Positions 1 through 12,250 are shown, numbered from the stretch's first letter. The stretch: 64,000 bases of DNA from Micropterix aruncella (GCA_944548615.1 OX155963.1:14696565-14760564); one strand, 5' to 3'. Made by a program: numbers and translations. Notes: generated by a model from the letters alone, not told the origin.

Positions 1-1240
1 GAGTGACAGTTATTACAAGCTTTTTGCATGATACTTGTTTGAATACCTTACGTATTTTAAATACAAATAGAAAACCTGATGAATTCAGTAATATATTGAA
101 TAAAATAATTTTAAACAATTGTGAATTATTAAAATCAGGTCATAAAAAAACAGACAAAATAATAATACAATCAATAACTAAATAATCAAAAATAACATTC
201 AAATAAGAGTATCTAAAAATTTCTAAAATAATGAAAAAAAGCAATTTAACCAACAAAAGTATTTCAAAGGAAAATTACCTAGTCTAAGTATATTCATTAC
301 AGTATATAATATTCATAAGTCTGTAACGGTTAGCAACATGCATAATTTAGCGCCTACCTTTAATATAACAAACGTGACATTTTTTCTCATGAAATTTGTC
401 TGACCTCATTAACAAGATAATTAACCAAAATTCGTATTGTGTCTTTCGGTATCAGCAATAAATTATTTGAGTTTTTCAATACCATGAATGTAATTCCAAC
501 GTGATTTTGAACATTTCAACTTCAAAATGTTGGCTATATAAACAACGATTTTTCCTGTATTAAACACTATCTCTTCACTCAATCCAAGTCGATGGTAAGC
601 GTCTTTGTGTAATTTAATTAATAGACAATAAATCGTTTAAATACTAATATTTGTGTTTATCTACTATCTGTCTCGCTGAGGTAAAATCGACTCAAGATTG
701 GGAAACCTGGTCTTCGCACAGCATCATAAACGGAGATCAGGCCACTCTTAACAAGTCCAAGCATCGTATCATACACATCGAACAAAAAGTATCACTTTGT
801 CAGAATGAATCATAAGTGTGTAATCAAAAAATATAAATTAGTAAAAAAGTAGTTTTAAATAATTAAAATAAGACGTTTTATAATAATATTTTATTATTAA
901 AATAAAATCTTGTCGCCTATAAAATCTTGGAGACTTTTTCGACAAGTCGCTATGGCCTGAAGCGGCCAAAATATACTCACGTATGCCAGTGAGCATTCAA
1001 GCAAAGTCGTCAAAAGATCTCGGTTGCCGTATTCGGCAGCGTGTCAACAAATCGCGGTGGGAAAGAATTCCGTGATCCCCTATAAATTTTACGTCATCGA
1101 CGCGTGTATTGGTTCCGGGGAAAACAAAACTATTTGTGTTGCCGAGAAAAACATAAATTACGGCAGACAAACAAACGGTGAATTGCGTTACACAAATAAG
1201 CGAACGATAGCAACACTCGCCAACCGGGTCAACTGGATAA
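1..1240. other. AT-rich spacer, no gene recognised
   Basis: Stop codons are frequent in all frames. The only longer open frame (1024-1260, 78 codons) has no motif I recognise and runs to the edge of the family E repeat. I see no RNA gene and no mobile-element terminus here. Confidence 0.6.
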
Positions 1241-1257
1241 ACGAGTCGTATAGTGTG

Positions 1258-1640
1258 TAAAAGTTTTTACACTACTGCTCAACAAAAAAGGAGTGTAATG
1301 TTTTCAGAGTTCATCTATGTATATTTTCCGATTCTTTACTCCACCATAACTTTTAAACGCTCAAACCGACTTAGTATGTGGTATTGTTAGAATATTTATG
1401 TCATCCTGAATATCATAGGGTACCATAACTCTCTAAATATCAAGTATATAGTTGTTTAAATGTCCAAATCTCCAAATGTCAATAAATTAACATAAATATA
1501 TCGTGTTTAGTATCAATTGAAAGTTCTGATGTATCTACATTGATAAATACATTAACCCCAAATATTTCATAAAAAAATCGTAAGAAAAATAATTATAATA
1601 AATAGAGTAGTTCACTTTTTGTAAGGGCAGTTGCGTTTTT
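1258..1640 (+). repeat. Dispersed repeat family E, copy 1
   Basis: This stretch aligns with 56995-57400 (same strand) and with the reverse complement of 40345-40830. Shared landmarks in order are an ACTGCTCAACAAAA-like block, TTCATCTATGTA, an ACTTTTAAACGCTCAAACCG-like block, and ATAAATATATCGTGTTTAGT near 1500. The copies differ by many substitutions and small indels, so they are old. I see no coding capacity and no clear termini, so the class is unknown. The pairwise match over nearly 400 bp is visible by eye. Confidence 0.7.
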
Positions 1641-1644
1641 TAAT

Positions 1645-4480
1645 CCTTTTAATATATTTACTTGTTTTCTTGTAATTTCGTGAATATTCATTACATATTC
1701 ATATATTCAATGTGTGATGAGATGAGCAATTTATACAACTTATAAAATAAATGGAAGGACGGCGGCGTCTCATTCGACGCTGCACGCATCCTAATAGGCC
1801 TAGCAGTAGCAGAGCATTAAATGGTTTGATTGTTTAATATTTGCAAACTGCGAAAAGTAAGCTTCGAAATGTCAGATTGTTTATACAGGCTGAGTTTAAA
1901 TTAACCCATACCCTCGACGTAGGTAAATCAGTACGTGAAAACAAACAGCCTTTGATAAAAAATAGCCAACAAAAATGGAGAATTTGAAGAATTTTAGTTT
2001 TTGAAAAAAAAAGTCTAAAAAGCTGAACGCGCTGCGCTACCTAGCGGTAAGTACAATATCGCGAATATTGTTTATTCGTGGTATTTTAGCTTACTGTAGA
2101 TAACGCAGCGCGCTCAACGATTTTGTAAACTTTTTTTCAAATGCTTAAAAAACCTTTTTTAAAATCAACGATAATTCCAAAGTAAATAAAAATAAATCTA
2201 AAAAGCTAGATGCGTTTCTCATGTCAGGTGGAATAACATTACTATGTCGCCATGTCTTTTTTTATGAATATCAGCCGATATTAATGTTTAAAGCTCTTCA
2301 TAATTGCTCTCTGAGCAACAATTTAAAAAAACAACCGAATCTGTTTTCAATATGCAATTCTTGATAGATATAAAAATAACGTGGCTTTAGGTAGGGTCTA
2401 ACAGGAAATCTATTTCTGTTTCTTCTGCCAAGCACTAAACCACTATTGCCAAAAACGTCCCTCTCGTCGGATCTCATTTTAAATAGATAAGTTACTAACA
2501 AAAATATTCTATACTCGAAAATCGCAGTGAACGGCTAAAATGTGAACGGTGAACGAATGAAAATTGCTAAACATGTTCTACTAACATGTTAGCAAAACAA
2601 TATTTTGTTCGTAACATGTCGCAGCGGACCCGGCTTTATATATCATAAAGTGTTTTATGGATATTCAATAATAATTGTTGGATAGCAATTACGTCTTTTT
2701 CGTTTTTATCATCTCAGAAAATAATAACCTGGTGTAGTTATACTTTAAACATTAATAGAGAAACAATATACATACTTCGGTATTTTCACTCACTTTTGAT
2801 ACAAATGTCAGTTAGGTACTTCTCCCGCTACGACTATGGTATTTGAATTTCCACAAATCGTTGATCTATACGTGAGACCTCGTACGCCAAAAAAACGAAT
2901 TAGCGTTTTTTATTGTTATTAGTGAAAAATCACGCTTCGGATCGTTCTATCCATATCCCGAAGGCACAAATTGCTTAGTTTTCTTGTAGTTCTGATTGCA
3001 TTGGCATCTCGTAGGTATGAGTTAGTGATATTCTCCGATGATACCTCTCAGTTGCCTCCAATTTTATGCAGGGCCATTTTATCTGCCCTTTTTGGAACAG
3101 TAAGTTTACGGTTTTTTACCCATGACAATAATTACACAAAAGCTTTGTCTACGGCTAAATCTACAAAACAATCGACCATATAGGAGACTGAGACGTTTGT
3201 TAATAGCAGTCAATGCGTCTGATGCAATAAATACGTGAGATGACACAACAATCTGCGCAAATTATATAATATTGTACAAAATGTTAAAATACCGAAAATC
3301 GGCTAGTGGTCTTAAACTTTTGCACCTGGCTATATTTACTAGACATTATTACCTACTAATCTTTACTAGTTATTATTACATAGTTTATTCCAATTTTATT
3401 TCCTTGCATCAGTTCTATCCAATCACTTCTATCCGAAAAAAAACCTTTTACAATATATAACCTTTATTTTTCAGGTGCAAATACGTGTATAAGCAATACA
3501 ATATTAAATATACCGCAAAAAATATGAATTACGAAGGTTTTACTTTAAATATTTCGAACTAAAATAATAACCCCCGATTTACAAAAAATGCCTAAATATT
3601 CTTATTTTGAGGGGATAAAACGAGAGAAATAAATAAAATCTTATTATGACATAATTCGTTCCTGAGAGGAATAAATCCATAAAAGTTATCTACATTAGTG
3701 TCTACATAATATTATTATTCGCAAGATTGGCGATCACAGGACGCCGTATTCTCATAGACAGCGCTAAGAAATACCCTTCAACGTCTTCCGCCTCGCCTTA
3801 CCATCCATCACACTTTGGAAGGTAAATTTGATTTAGCCAATAGCGTCGCCTTAATAGTGATTCTTCGCAAACGATTTAACTCTTTGACAGTTTTAATTGT
3901 TAGTACAGTAAATTATTTGTACTACTAAAAATAATATATTGAAGTCATTGATTTTTTTCATATCCTAAAACATTTGCTTGTTGGCGTGTACGAGGCCTCA
4001 GATATGTACATATATAGCGACGATATTATAGATTTACCAACAAATCGTCCCCTTGCCACACAAAACATAACAGATTATCACTTTCCGCCGCCCACGATTC
4101 TCTCGCATCGCGTCTTTTCATGTTTAGATGTTTTCTCCGATCGACAATAGATAATTCCAAACTCGCATTTCTCTCACGGCCAACACCAGGGAGATGGGAT
4201 GGGGTGCTCTCTCGTGTATCAGTTATGATATTTGTCTCGCAAACAAATTGATCACCCGACGAGAAATAAAACTCTTTTTATCGCCATTGTGCGCGAATGT
4301 CGAGCAATAACAATTTATTACACTGTAATAGAATAAAAGGGAATTGCTCATTTTGATGTTAGCCATATTGATATTTGATATTTTACACACCATTTTACGT
4401 GTATCAAGGAATATTACAAAAAAAGTAGATATCACAGAAAAGCATTTTTTAGGACGTATCACGGGATTGCGTCCCATTAT
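1645..4480. other. AT-rich spacer
   Basis: There is no recognisable gene over about 2.8 kb. A short imperfect inverted repeat lies at about 2018-2115, where GAACGCGCTGCG pairs with CGCAGCGCGCTC. A GC-richer patch at 3726-3820 is listed separately as a possible exon. The rest is low-complexity AT-rich sequence. Confidence 0.5.
3726..3820 (+). other. Possible internal exon, unassigned
   Basis: This GC-richer patch lies in AT-rich DNA. It is preceded by a T-rich run ending in GCAAG and followed by GAAG|GTAAAT, which resembles a 5' splice site. One of the three forward frames (starting at 3727) stays open throughout and reads LAITGRRILIDSAKK near its start. Another frame stops early with TAA. 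I recognise no protein family, and the acceptor is weak. It could equally be a chance open frame in a MITE-like fragment. Confidence 0.2.
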
Positions 4481-4544
4481 AAACGTCTAGACAGTGGATA
4501 TTTATATACAGTAGATATTTATCTACAACTAGAATACAATACAC

Positions 4545-4790
4545 GGGACAGTAGCATAGTGGTTTACTCGCCTAATCTTACACTGTAAGGTTCCGGGTTC
4601 GATTAACGGTTGGGTCACCATTTTTTGTTAGTACAAAATTAACGAAATTGCATTTCAATTCTGTCGATTGAATCCTATAACAAGATATACACTTACCTAC
4701 ATCTTACCACACTTTATAGTCGGGTTGGCTGTAAGAGATTATCGTATGGTAATAAACCCGCCCATTGTGAAATTTCACAAAGAGCATTGC
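4545..4790 (+). repeat. tRNA-derived SINE, copy 1
   Basis: The head contains an RNA polymerase III A-box-like TAGCATAGTGG at 4552-4562 and a B-box-like GGTTCGATTAA at 4596-4606, spaced as in a tRNA. A body of about 180 bp follows and matches the reverse complement of 57665-57925, including a shared GTGAAATTTCAC block near the end. The cloverleaf is degenerate, and the shared non-tRNA body shows this is a SINE and not a functional tRNA gene. The flank at 4482-4545 also resembles 6486-6540, so the site lies in another repeat. Confidence 0.7.
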
Positions 4791-5214
4791 AGGATTTATG
4801 GATAAGCAACACAAGCGATATTATTAAGGCCGCCATCGTCGTCAGAATGTTTGACAGCCCAAAGGGGCCCACCGAGATTTCGATGGCCTTAGGGTCCCTA
4901 TATGGGTTAATCCGGCACTGAAAGTGTAGAAACAATATAATAATACCTCCATTTTATTTAACGTATATAGGTACGAAAAAAAACGGTCGTATCACCCCAA
5001 GTGTTTCACGGTGAGTACCGATGGACTGATTTTATCCTAATATAATTTGACGAATAAAATCGGTGAGCGCCCTCTCTCGGCTGGCGGACGAACCCGGTTG
5101 AATTCCGTTGCAACCGCCTCGGGTGGCGCAGTTAGTTTCTCAGCTAAGGATGGGGTTCGGCCGGGTGCAAACGGATGGCGTTAATACATGACATAAATGT
5201 TTGGCGATATTTAT

Positions 5215-6066
5215 ATATTATTAGTGTAGCTTGTATATGAGATATTCAAATCAAATTTCACAATATGGTTTCTGTCCAACATGGTATAATATGTATACCA
5301 AATTTCAAGTATTCAAATTCAAATATTTCAAGATTGCAATATATGACTACTTCGCTCACTGGTGAACCAACTTCAATGACAACCTTTTCAACTCTTAATG
5401 ACGAAATAATGCATGCATGCCAAACTTCAGCTCATTCGGATAAAAAGTTTAGCCACTATGGTGGAGGAATACAAACAGACAGACACACAGCTATACGCAC
5501 AGCCCATCTGGAAATGGCCTTAAATGTCTCAGGAAGGCTCAAAATGGACATTTCCGTCTTCATCCCGAAAAAAAAATTGAGCGCGTTCACAAACACTTTA
5601 TTCAAGACTTTCCCGATAAGCAGACAACCCCCCTCCCCCTACGTTAGCGTGCAAAACCCCTCAACCTCACTCCTTTACCCTCCCCCCACCATACGCCAAC
5701 TCCCCCTTACCCCCATCACCGACCAACTCTTCCCCATCAAAGACGACCTTAAGAATCAACGATTATCGGATATCGATGCTCGAAACGTCGCTAAAAATCG
5801 TTAAGAATGAAAGCGAATCGCGAGATCCAGCGGCACCGATAGCAGCGTATTGGCTGCGAGGGCGATCCCCTCCCCAATCACCGACTACGGAATAAATAAT
5901 AATAATAACTCCTACTCATCCACTAGTGATTGTGTCAAGTGACTATGATTAGCAAAAGTAGTGTTTTTTTAGTATTTTGTAGTATTTCCGTGGTATTTTT
6001 CCAGAAAGAATAGTATTTTCCAATATGATAGTAATTATTTAAATACGGTGGTATTTAAGTTTTTTC
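5215..6066 (+). repeat. Dispersed repeat family C, copy 1, with a nested LINE tail
   Basis: The 5' part (about 5225-5600) has a CAAATTTCA-like block, a CATGCATGCCAAACTTCAGC block, an ACAGACAGACACACAG tract and a TTCCGTCTTCAT block. Then come GCGTTCACAA, a GACTTTCCCG-AAGCAGACAACC block and a very C-rich tract (about 5630-5730). A foreign LINE tail (5736-5905) interrupts it. The end, with GTGATTGTGTCAAGTGA and TATTTCCGTGGTATT, continues to about 6060. Related copies lie at 6072, 10037, 48010 (reverse) and 58848. The 179-codon open frame across it spans several repeats and is not a gene. Confidence 0.7.
5736..5905 (+). mobile_element. 5'-truncated LINE 3' end
   Basis: It matches 51620-51800 closely, from the KDDLKNQRL-coding segment through the ...LRGRP-coding segment to the shared stop and an AATAATAATAATAA tail. 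In this copy the reading frame is broken by an early TAA (…KNR*) and by deletions. It is a dead retroposed tail embedded in the C-rich part of a family C repeat, so it inserted after that repeat. Confidence 0.75.
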
Positions 6067-6071
6067 GCGTC

Positions 6072-6425
6072 ACTTGTATATGTACGAGATATTCCAAACG
6101 AAATTTCACAAAGTGATTTCAGTCCGACAAGTACATGTGTACAGAATTTCTAGATTAAATTAGCGCGTCATCTGGTGGACTAATTTCAACTACAATCCCA
6201 ACTACTCTTGAGATGACAGAATTATGCTTGCTTGCCGAATTTCAGCTCAATCGGTTGAAGCGTTTGGGCGCTAGCGTCGAGTAATACACACAGACACGCC
6301 GATACACGGACACAAAGACAGAAAGACCAGTCTGAAAATGGTGTCGGGAGGGGGAGGGGTCAAAACGTATATCCGTCTTCATCTTTTTTTTAGTGCGTTC
6401 ACAATACACTCCCTACCGGGAAAGT
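6072..6425 (+). repeat. Dispersed repeat family C, copy 2
   Basis: This is a second direct copy next to copy 1. It has an ACTTGTATATG-ACGAGATATTC opening, TTGCCGAATTTCAGCTCAATC, an ACACAGACACGCCGA tract, ATCCGTCTTCATC and GCGTTCACAATACACTCCC at the end. It lacks the long C-rich tail seen at 5630 and 58880. Divergence from copy 1 is high. I see no coding capacity. Confidence 0.65.
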
Positions 6426-7076
6426 AAATTAAATATTATAGACAAACATTTTAGAAATCGTGTTCAATAGTTTGCATTATATTATGGACGTCTAAACAGT
6501 AGATAGATATTTATCTACAACTACAATACAATATAATCAAAAGCTAAATTTCATATAAGGAACGAAAAATGACTCACCAACACAAACACACTGATTACAC
6601 ATCGCCCAAAGTTTTCGCGGAAATTATGTTATTTTGTATATATGCTTAGTTTGTAAATTTGACGTTTATATACTTTGTTACAGTTAGTACAGTTAGTGCG
6701 ATAGAAAAGTATACATTGCTCGTCGTCATGGGACGCCATTCATTTAGCCAAGCAGAGCTGAGAGAGTAAATAAAATGCACAGTTCATGCGAATACTAATG
6801 TGTCGCCGGTGGAGGGTCCACAAAGATCGGTAGGAAGGGCAAGTCAGGTGAGAAAAACCTTTTATGGTATTTTTGCAGTTTATCAAACTCTTCTATATTG
6901 AAATTGTTTAACGCTACCTCACTATATTTGCCACACTGATTCCGAAACTTAATTTAAAAATCAAAAATCTAACTCTATAAATGATCAAGATATTGGCTTT
7001 AAAAAAGCGTTAAACACCTATAGGACGGTAGGTTCTTAGTTCTTTTTGAATCGAAACATAACACCTATATATCAAA
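6426..7076. other. Spacer, no gene recognised
   Basis: AT-rich DNA. The segment 6486-6540 resembles 4482-4545 (GTAGATATTTATCTACAACT-like). I see nothing else that can be supported. Confidence 0.5.
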
Positions 7077-7077
7077 T

Positions 7078-7930
7078 AGAGTTGTCAACTACAACGAGCG
7101 AACCCGTCACCTAAGAAAGTTTTAACGATTAGTCGTTCTATATCCCGGGAAGTGGGAGCAGAAGACTTGGACAAAACAGTCCACCGTCAAGCACCGCCCC
7201 ATGCCCGTAAGAGGCCAACGGCTTAACCGCGAGATAACCAGGTATGTTATCCAACGGGCTCACACTCACGCCCTTACTTTCAATTGCGACCAGATTTCTC
7301 CGGTCTCTCGATTGGTTACGAGTTCGAGGTTGCTTGCACGGTCCTCTACCTTACGAAGCGGTGAAACGGTGTAAACCGAATCTATCGCGGACCACGGCAT
7401 CCTTTGCCCGGCTGTTCACCCAGGATGGGGTAGCCGATGGTCGTTTCAAGAGCAGTCGCCGTAAGGTCCTCAACCACCCCCGCTCTATAGGAAACAGTAC
7501 TGTTTCCAGACTCCCCCGACTGTTAGTCAGAGAGATTGAAGGCGTTGGTCTTTTACGGACATGTAGCGGAGCTTGACGGTGGACTGTTTTTGTCCAAGTC
7601 TTCTGCGCTCACTTCAGGGAGACATGAACGACTAATCGTTAAAACTTCCTGAGGTGACGGGCTCTCCCGTTGCAGTTGACAACTTTAGTTGTTAGTCAGA
7701 GTGCACAATCGATTGGCTTACGCCGGTGCGCAGACCGTGGTTGGTCCAGGAGCGTCAGAAGGTTGACTCCTAAGGGAAAATAGCCCTAAGACCAGAATCC
7801 TGTCCAGGCTCGCCTTCATGCGTGGAGGCCGCCGGATGGGTGTTGACCCGTGAGTGTGACCAACCCTGAAAAGAATGGGTTTTCGTGGACAACTCAGCAA
7901 GGACCCATTAGCACCTATATAGCAGTAGGA
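7078..7930 (+). repeat. Dispersed repeat family A, copy 1, with an inverted self-fragment
   Basis: This GC-richer repeat starts TAGAGTTGTCAACTACAAC. It aligns over its length with the reverse complement of 46755-47443. A 168-bp segment (7533-7700) interrupts the alignment and is flanked by an 11-bp duplication GTTAGTCAGAG (7522-7532 and 7690-7700). The inserted segment is the 5' end of the same family in reverse orientation, so a family member has inserted or been inverted into this one. The open frame at 7244-7576 (…LTLTPLL…RTTASFARLFTQD…) is also open in the 46.9 kb copy. A 1-nt indel near 7250 removes the common ATG from that frame, so I do not call a gene. The element class is unknown. 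Confidence 0.7.
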
Positions 7931-8654
7931 TGAGTTTGTTTTTTTATTGAAACTCTTTATAAATAGCTGCCTCAAACCTACTCCCGTCGAAAAGCTTTTT
8001 CCGATCATCGGCATTGCTCCCACTGCAATATGTCGTAACATCCTGGCTGATACAGAAAGCCTTAAGTGATAGATGACCCAAGACACCCACTGCACGGACA
8101 GGAACCACGCGACAATCACCCCAATTCGCGAAAGTCGTTTATGAGCCGAGCACGACCACTCCATGGAAGTTAGTCATCAAATCGCATAGCTCAATGGATG
8201 GCGTCATGTCGCAAGGATGTTAAGGAACAGATTGCTCCGTGGTCACTTCTCCCTTTTACCACCTGGCGCAGTCTGAACAGAAGAAAAGATTGTTCAGGGT
8301 GACTATTCTTGAAAAATACAGCATTCTAAAATTGTCGATGACCCATGTAAATCAAATGGACCATAGAGAAATTTAGCATGCCAAGTTTTATTTTTTATTT
8401 AAATTTTATGAAACAAACAGCTTTTACAAAACATTGGATACAACATTATTAAGTTACAAAGATAATGCTAATAACATGTTTCCACTTAAATATTAATAAT
8501 TTAAACACTCACCAGTTTTCTATGAAGAATACTCTCACATGAAAGGAAGTGGGAATTGGGAAGGGGGGAGTCATATATGTAAATACAATTTTATGTGAAT
8601 ACACGTTCCATAATGTATACATATTATTTAAATATATTCTTAAATACATATTAT
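7931..8654. other. Spacer with an unassigned minus-strand open frame
   Basis: A 148-codon minus-strand open frame (8164 to 7718) crosses from unique sequence into family A. A second minus frame over 7970-8160 is also largely open. I recognise no domain. The open character may reflect the higher GC content of a decayed mobile element. AT-rich sequence with TATA-like runs follows to 8654. Confidence 0.35.
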
Positions 8655-9128
8655 TATTATTATATTATATAGTGCGATTACAAAGATACGTCAACACCGT
8701 CATTAATTATTGCTTTTTTAAGAGCGATAGATGACGAATGGAATACGTCAATATCGCCGGGTTGCGTATTATAAATTGTACATACTCTATAAATAAAACA
8801 GTTTTGTGTATAATTAGTGCCAACCTGCGGGAGGTGGAACAACTCCGTTTGGCGAGTGAGTCGCGATGGTACACGAAAAGATACCATTCCAAGAAGATCT
8901 GAATAATCAATGTAACCTGACAACAATTTATAGAAAAACACCACATCTGCACATTTTCTTCTTGATTGTGGTGATTGAAGACCATGAAAGCTAGCTGCTT
9001 CGCTGTAATTGGGAAAGGACAAAAAGAAACGATAATTCAAATGTTTCAAGAACAAATTTTGAATACGTTCAATTCTTTTTATGTGAACATTATAGCTTGG
9101 AGACCATATTTAAGACGCATATTCGAGA
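8655..9128 (-). pseudogene. LINE reverse transcriptase C-terminal fragment (Jockey/CR1-like group)
   Basis: On the minus strand the frame from about 9128 reads ILEYAS, a TAA stop, then IWSPSYNVHIKRIERIQ, followed by an uninterrupted 125-codon stretch to the stop at 8678. That stretch holds FFYKLLSGYID, FRVPSRLTRQTELFHLP and DIDVFHSS. This is the thumb/C-terminal pattern of the ORF2 protein of insect non-LTR retrotransposons. The catalytic palm (YADD region) and the endonuclease are absent, so the copy is 5'-truncated near 9128, and it also carries an in-frame TAA. A short 3' tail with ATAATAATAATA ends near 8655. The family assignment is from remembered patterns and the clade is uncertain. 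Confidence 0.75.
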
Positions 9129-9430
9129 ATCACCCCCCAGAATGCAAATCGCATGACCGCAGTCGCGCTGAGGAGAAGGGGCATGAAAGTTCGACTACTA
9201 CTGGTTGTCAATATGCGTGCGTTGTGAATGACGCATGCGCGGGAGTCTGTTGGAAGCGCGTGAATGTTTGCCGACGAAGAGCCGAGGAGCGAGGAGTAGG
9301 AGAGATAAATAATGCAGTGGACAACAGAGGGCGCGCGGCGAGGCGCGTCTAAAAATCCTGGCGCCCTGACGCCTAATTAGGACCACCCGACGTTATCGCC
9401 CACACTGGACGCTGAATACGCAATTTGCCC
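9129..9430. other. GC-richer unassigned segment
   Basis: This GC-rich island (GCGCGCGGCGAGGCGCG near 9330) carries overlapping open frames on both strands, none with a recognisable motif. It starts exactly where the LINE fragment is truncated, so it is the insertion-site flank or another repeat. I assign no function. Confidence 0.3.
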
Positions 9431-9439
9431 ATTGTACAG

Positions 9440-9830
9440 AGGGGTCAGATACATTTTGCCAGTGGACAGTCGCCTTTATGATACCATAAAGTTTATAGGA
9501 TTGTTTAGGTTGCGAGAGATTGTTGTATTAGTTACAGGGCAGGGCAGCGGACACAGAATTTTCGTGCTCTATAAACGAGCTGTTTATAGTTTAACACGAA
9601 TCCCCGATGACCAGCTGTTTATCTCTCTGGTAGCGAATGGGTTCGGGCAGCTCCCCTGTGTCGGGCCATAAGATCCCCTGTGTTTTTGGTTCGGTCCAAC
9701 TCACTATTCAGTAGCATCTTCAAGTAAGGGACTAAGGCGGGAAAGACACACGCGTCTCAGGCCTCACAGCTAGTGGATCTGTTTCCCCTGAGGGGAGGCC
9801 CTCCAGCGCTACTGAACGGTTTGCTCTTAT
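9440..9830 (-). repeat. Repeat family B (distant relative of A), copy 1
   Basis: It resembles 14265-14480: an AAATGGTTTCGTGCAGCT-like block, a CGGNCCAACTC block, CAGNNNTCATC, an ACGCGTCTCAGGCCTCAC-like block, then GGCGCTACTGNAC. The strand is given by analogy with family A, whose distal half it resembles. No gene is seen. Confidence 0.5.
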
Positions 9831-10036
9831 CTATACAGAAAAATAAGTACTTTATTTTTTCGATACCAAGTGTGAGTGGGTAGTTATCCAGTTATTTCTT
9901 AACTATGTCCATTTCGAACTCACCTTTGTAATAAGATAATGCCAGCTAATTGGCAGCAATTTAAAGTTATGACCGTATCATCTGCAAAAGATATAGCTTT
10001 ACTGGGCGTAATGTCGTAGATGTAATAAAATCGGTT

Positions 10037-10260
10037 GTGCAACCACAAGACTTTCCCGGCAAGCAGACAACCACCCCCCTGCGTGCCAAACCGCTTACCA
10101 CCTCCTCCCGCCAACATTACCCCCCCCCCCCCCCCACACCCCACCACCTTCCTCGCCACCCGATAGTGATTGTGTCAAGTGATTATGATAGTCAAGTAGT
10201 ATTTTTTGAAATGTTGTAGTATTTCCGTGGTATTAAAATAGTATTTTTCGAAAATTAAAT
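10037..10260 (+). repeat. Family C, copy 3 (C-rich 3' part only)
   Basis: It begins CAAGACTTTCCCGGCAAGC, runs through a C-rich tract with a poly-C run at about 10120-10135, then GTGATTGTGTCAAGTGA and GTAGTATTTCCGTGGTATT. The same order is seen at 5600-6000, but here without the LINE insertion, so it serves as a paralogous empty version of that site. Confidence 0.65.
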
Positions 10261-10261
10261 G

Positions 10262-12250
10262 GACTGTTCATAGTTTAACTCGAATGTCACAATATACCCC
10301 GATGTCCAGCTGTTTGTCTGTCTGGCTGTTATTTAATATCCTAGCTTTACCTGCCTCCCCCCTCCCTTTTCTTCTACTTCCCCACTCTTCCATCCTTTTG
10401 GCTTCTGAGCCCCCTTCTGGAGCATTATAGAAATTTAAAAACATTCTAGATTATTCTAGAACATTCCGAAGCATTGTCGGTATTCTCATGAGAAAAAAAT
10501 GTGTCCACATTTTCACCACAGTAAATATATTAGCTAAAGTATATTTACTGTGCTTTCACTATCCATCTCAACCCCGCACAGTCACCCTTATCAAAGTCTC
10601 TTATTATCGATGGATATCGATTGATACGATCTTATTTATTTATTTATTTTAATGAACAACATATTTACAATGCATATGTATCACTAACATTCATATCAAT
10701 AAAGTATTTATATTACTAAAATAAAAATAAAAATTGAACACGGCCAATATGAGCGCTAGCATGTATGTACTGTTGTTGCTTAACTACGTGCCAGGACTTG
10801 TTGCAAGGCAGCGAGCTCTCTAGTTTTATATTCACATATTTTCGGCAATTTGAAAAAGAAGAAAAAATAAATATATATTACCGTCACCATTACAGTTTAT
10901 AACTAATAATAACCAAGTCTTGGTAACAATAGGAAATATTTAAAATAGAATACAGAAAATAAGTAATCGTGTAAAAAAACTGTCAAATAATATTAAACAG
11001 TAGTAACCAAAATTAATAAATAAGTGATAGTTGTTGGAAACTGTCCGGGTATATTAATGTGTGGATATTTTGCCAGGCGTCATGGTTCAACCAGGAATAA
11101 AATATGGCTTTAAAATAAGACGCTTTTATTCGTATGCTTCGAGTTTTGTGTGATAGATACGAGGTTATGATGGTAAAACACAGAAGTATTTGACATTTGA
11201 TGTTATTAGATGAAGATATTATCATGAGGTCGAGAAGACTATTTTAAGTTTTTTATGATGAGTTGCTTGCAATAACAGGATATATAGCTTGATAAATGAT
11301 ACTTTTCGGAGAAGCTTCTCTGAACAAGAGTCCTTTTTAGGAGAAATGTAGGTATTGATATCACCTATTATATTTTAATGGTTATAGTCGGGGATAATTC
11401 TCTCTAGAGTGGTCAAATTAAATTAAAATAATTTAATTTTGGGTTGGCAATACACGATGCTAAGCATGATTGCAAAGAATAATAATTTTACCTTAATGAC
11501 AATGTACTCGGAGTAAACACTAATAGTAGAAGTGGAATGACACTTTTTTAAATATGTCAGTCGATCGTAAAATACCCGCTCGATTTGAGTTAACCATTTT
11601 TGGTTAGACGCTTACAAATGCTAAAATTGTATCTAACCAATATTGGTTAGGGCGCTCCGCGCTACGTAAAATGCCAACTTTGTAATATTTATTCATTATT
11701 ATCTTAATTGTTTGACGAGATAAGGTTATAATGTTTTATATGTCAAATTTCAATGCGATCATTTTACAGTTATTCTTTTTATAATCCGTATACTGATTTA
11801 CAAGTTATAGTTGTTTATATTATGCGGAGTCTCAATTGCTCTCGCTAATAATTTAAGTTGTTTTATTAAATTATATATTACTAACTAATATCAAATCTCG
11901 TGTATTATTTGCTATGTATATATATGTGTAGGTATGTATATATATATATATTTATGTATGTGTGTATGTATGCGTATGTATATATGTATATATTCTTATG
12001 TATCATGCAATACAACTTAAGTTCAGAATATCAAAAGAGTCAGCTCGTCGATACAACTAAACAAAAATCAGCATCCCTAGATACGGGTCTCTGACCTAGT
12101 TAGGAATGCGGATAAACATTTTCACCATAGGATGTGCTCAATCTCTCCCAACTCAACCATATTATGTAAATGGTGTTTATATGACATATTATATGAAGTT
12201 ATTGTAAATTAATAAATAAAAAAAAATAAATAAATATTAAGGTCGTTGAC
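10262..12250. other. AT-rich spacer with short microsatellites
   Basis: No gene is seen. A degenerate TATG/TA microsatellite lies at 11912-11996. A TAAATAAAT-type A-rich run at about 12205-12240 looks like a retroposon tail, but I cannot define its body. The pair AACCATTTTTGGTTAG and CTAACCAATATTGGTTAG (about 11592 and 11634) is a small local repeat. Confidence 0.45.

Noticed and set aside
4545..4622. Possible tRNA gene (also reverse at 57840-57925)
   Set aside because: Both have A and B boxes but are followed by the same 170-bp non-tRNA body in both places, and the stems are degenerate, so SINE is the better call.
5265..5804. 179-codon plus-strand open frame
   Set aside because: It runs across a family C repeat, a C-rich tract and the start of a LINE tail, with no common domain and a composition set by the repeats.
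7718..8164. 148-codon minus-strand open frame as a gene
   Set aside because: Its C-terminal half lies in family A, a second frame on the same strand is also open, and no domain is recognised.
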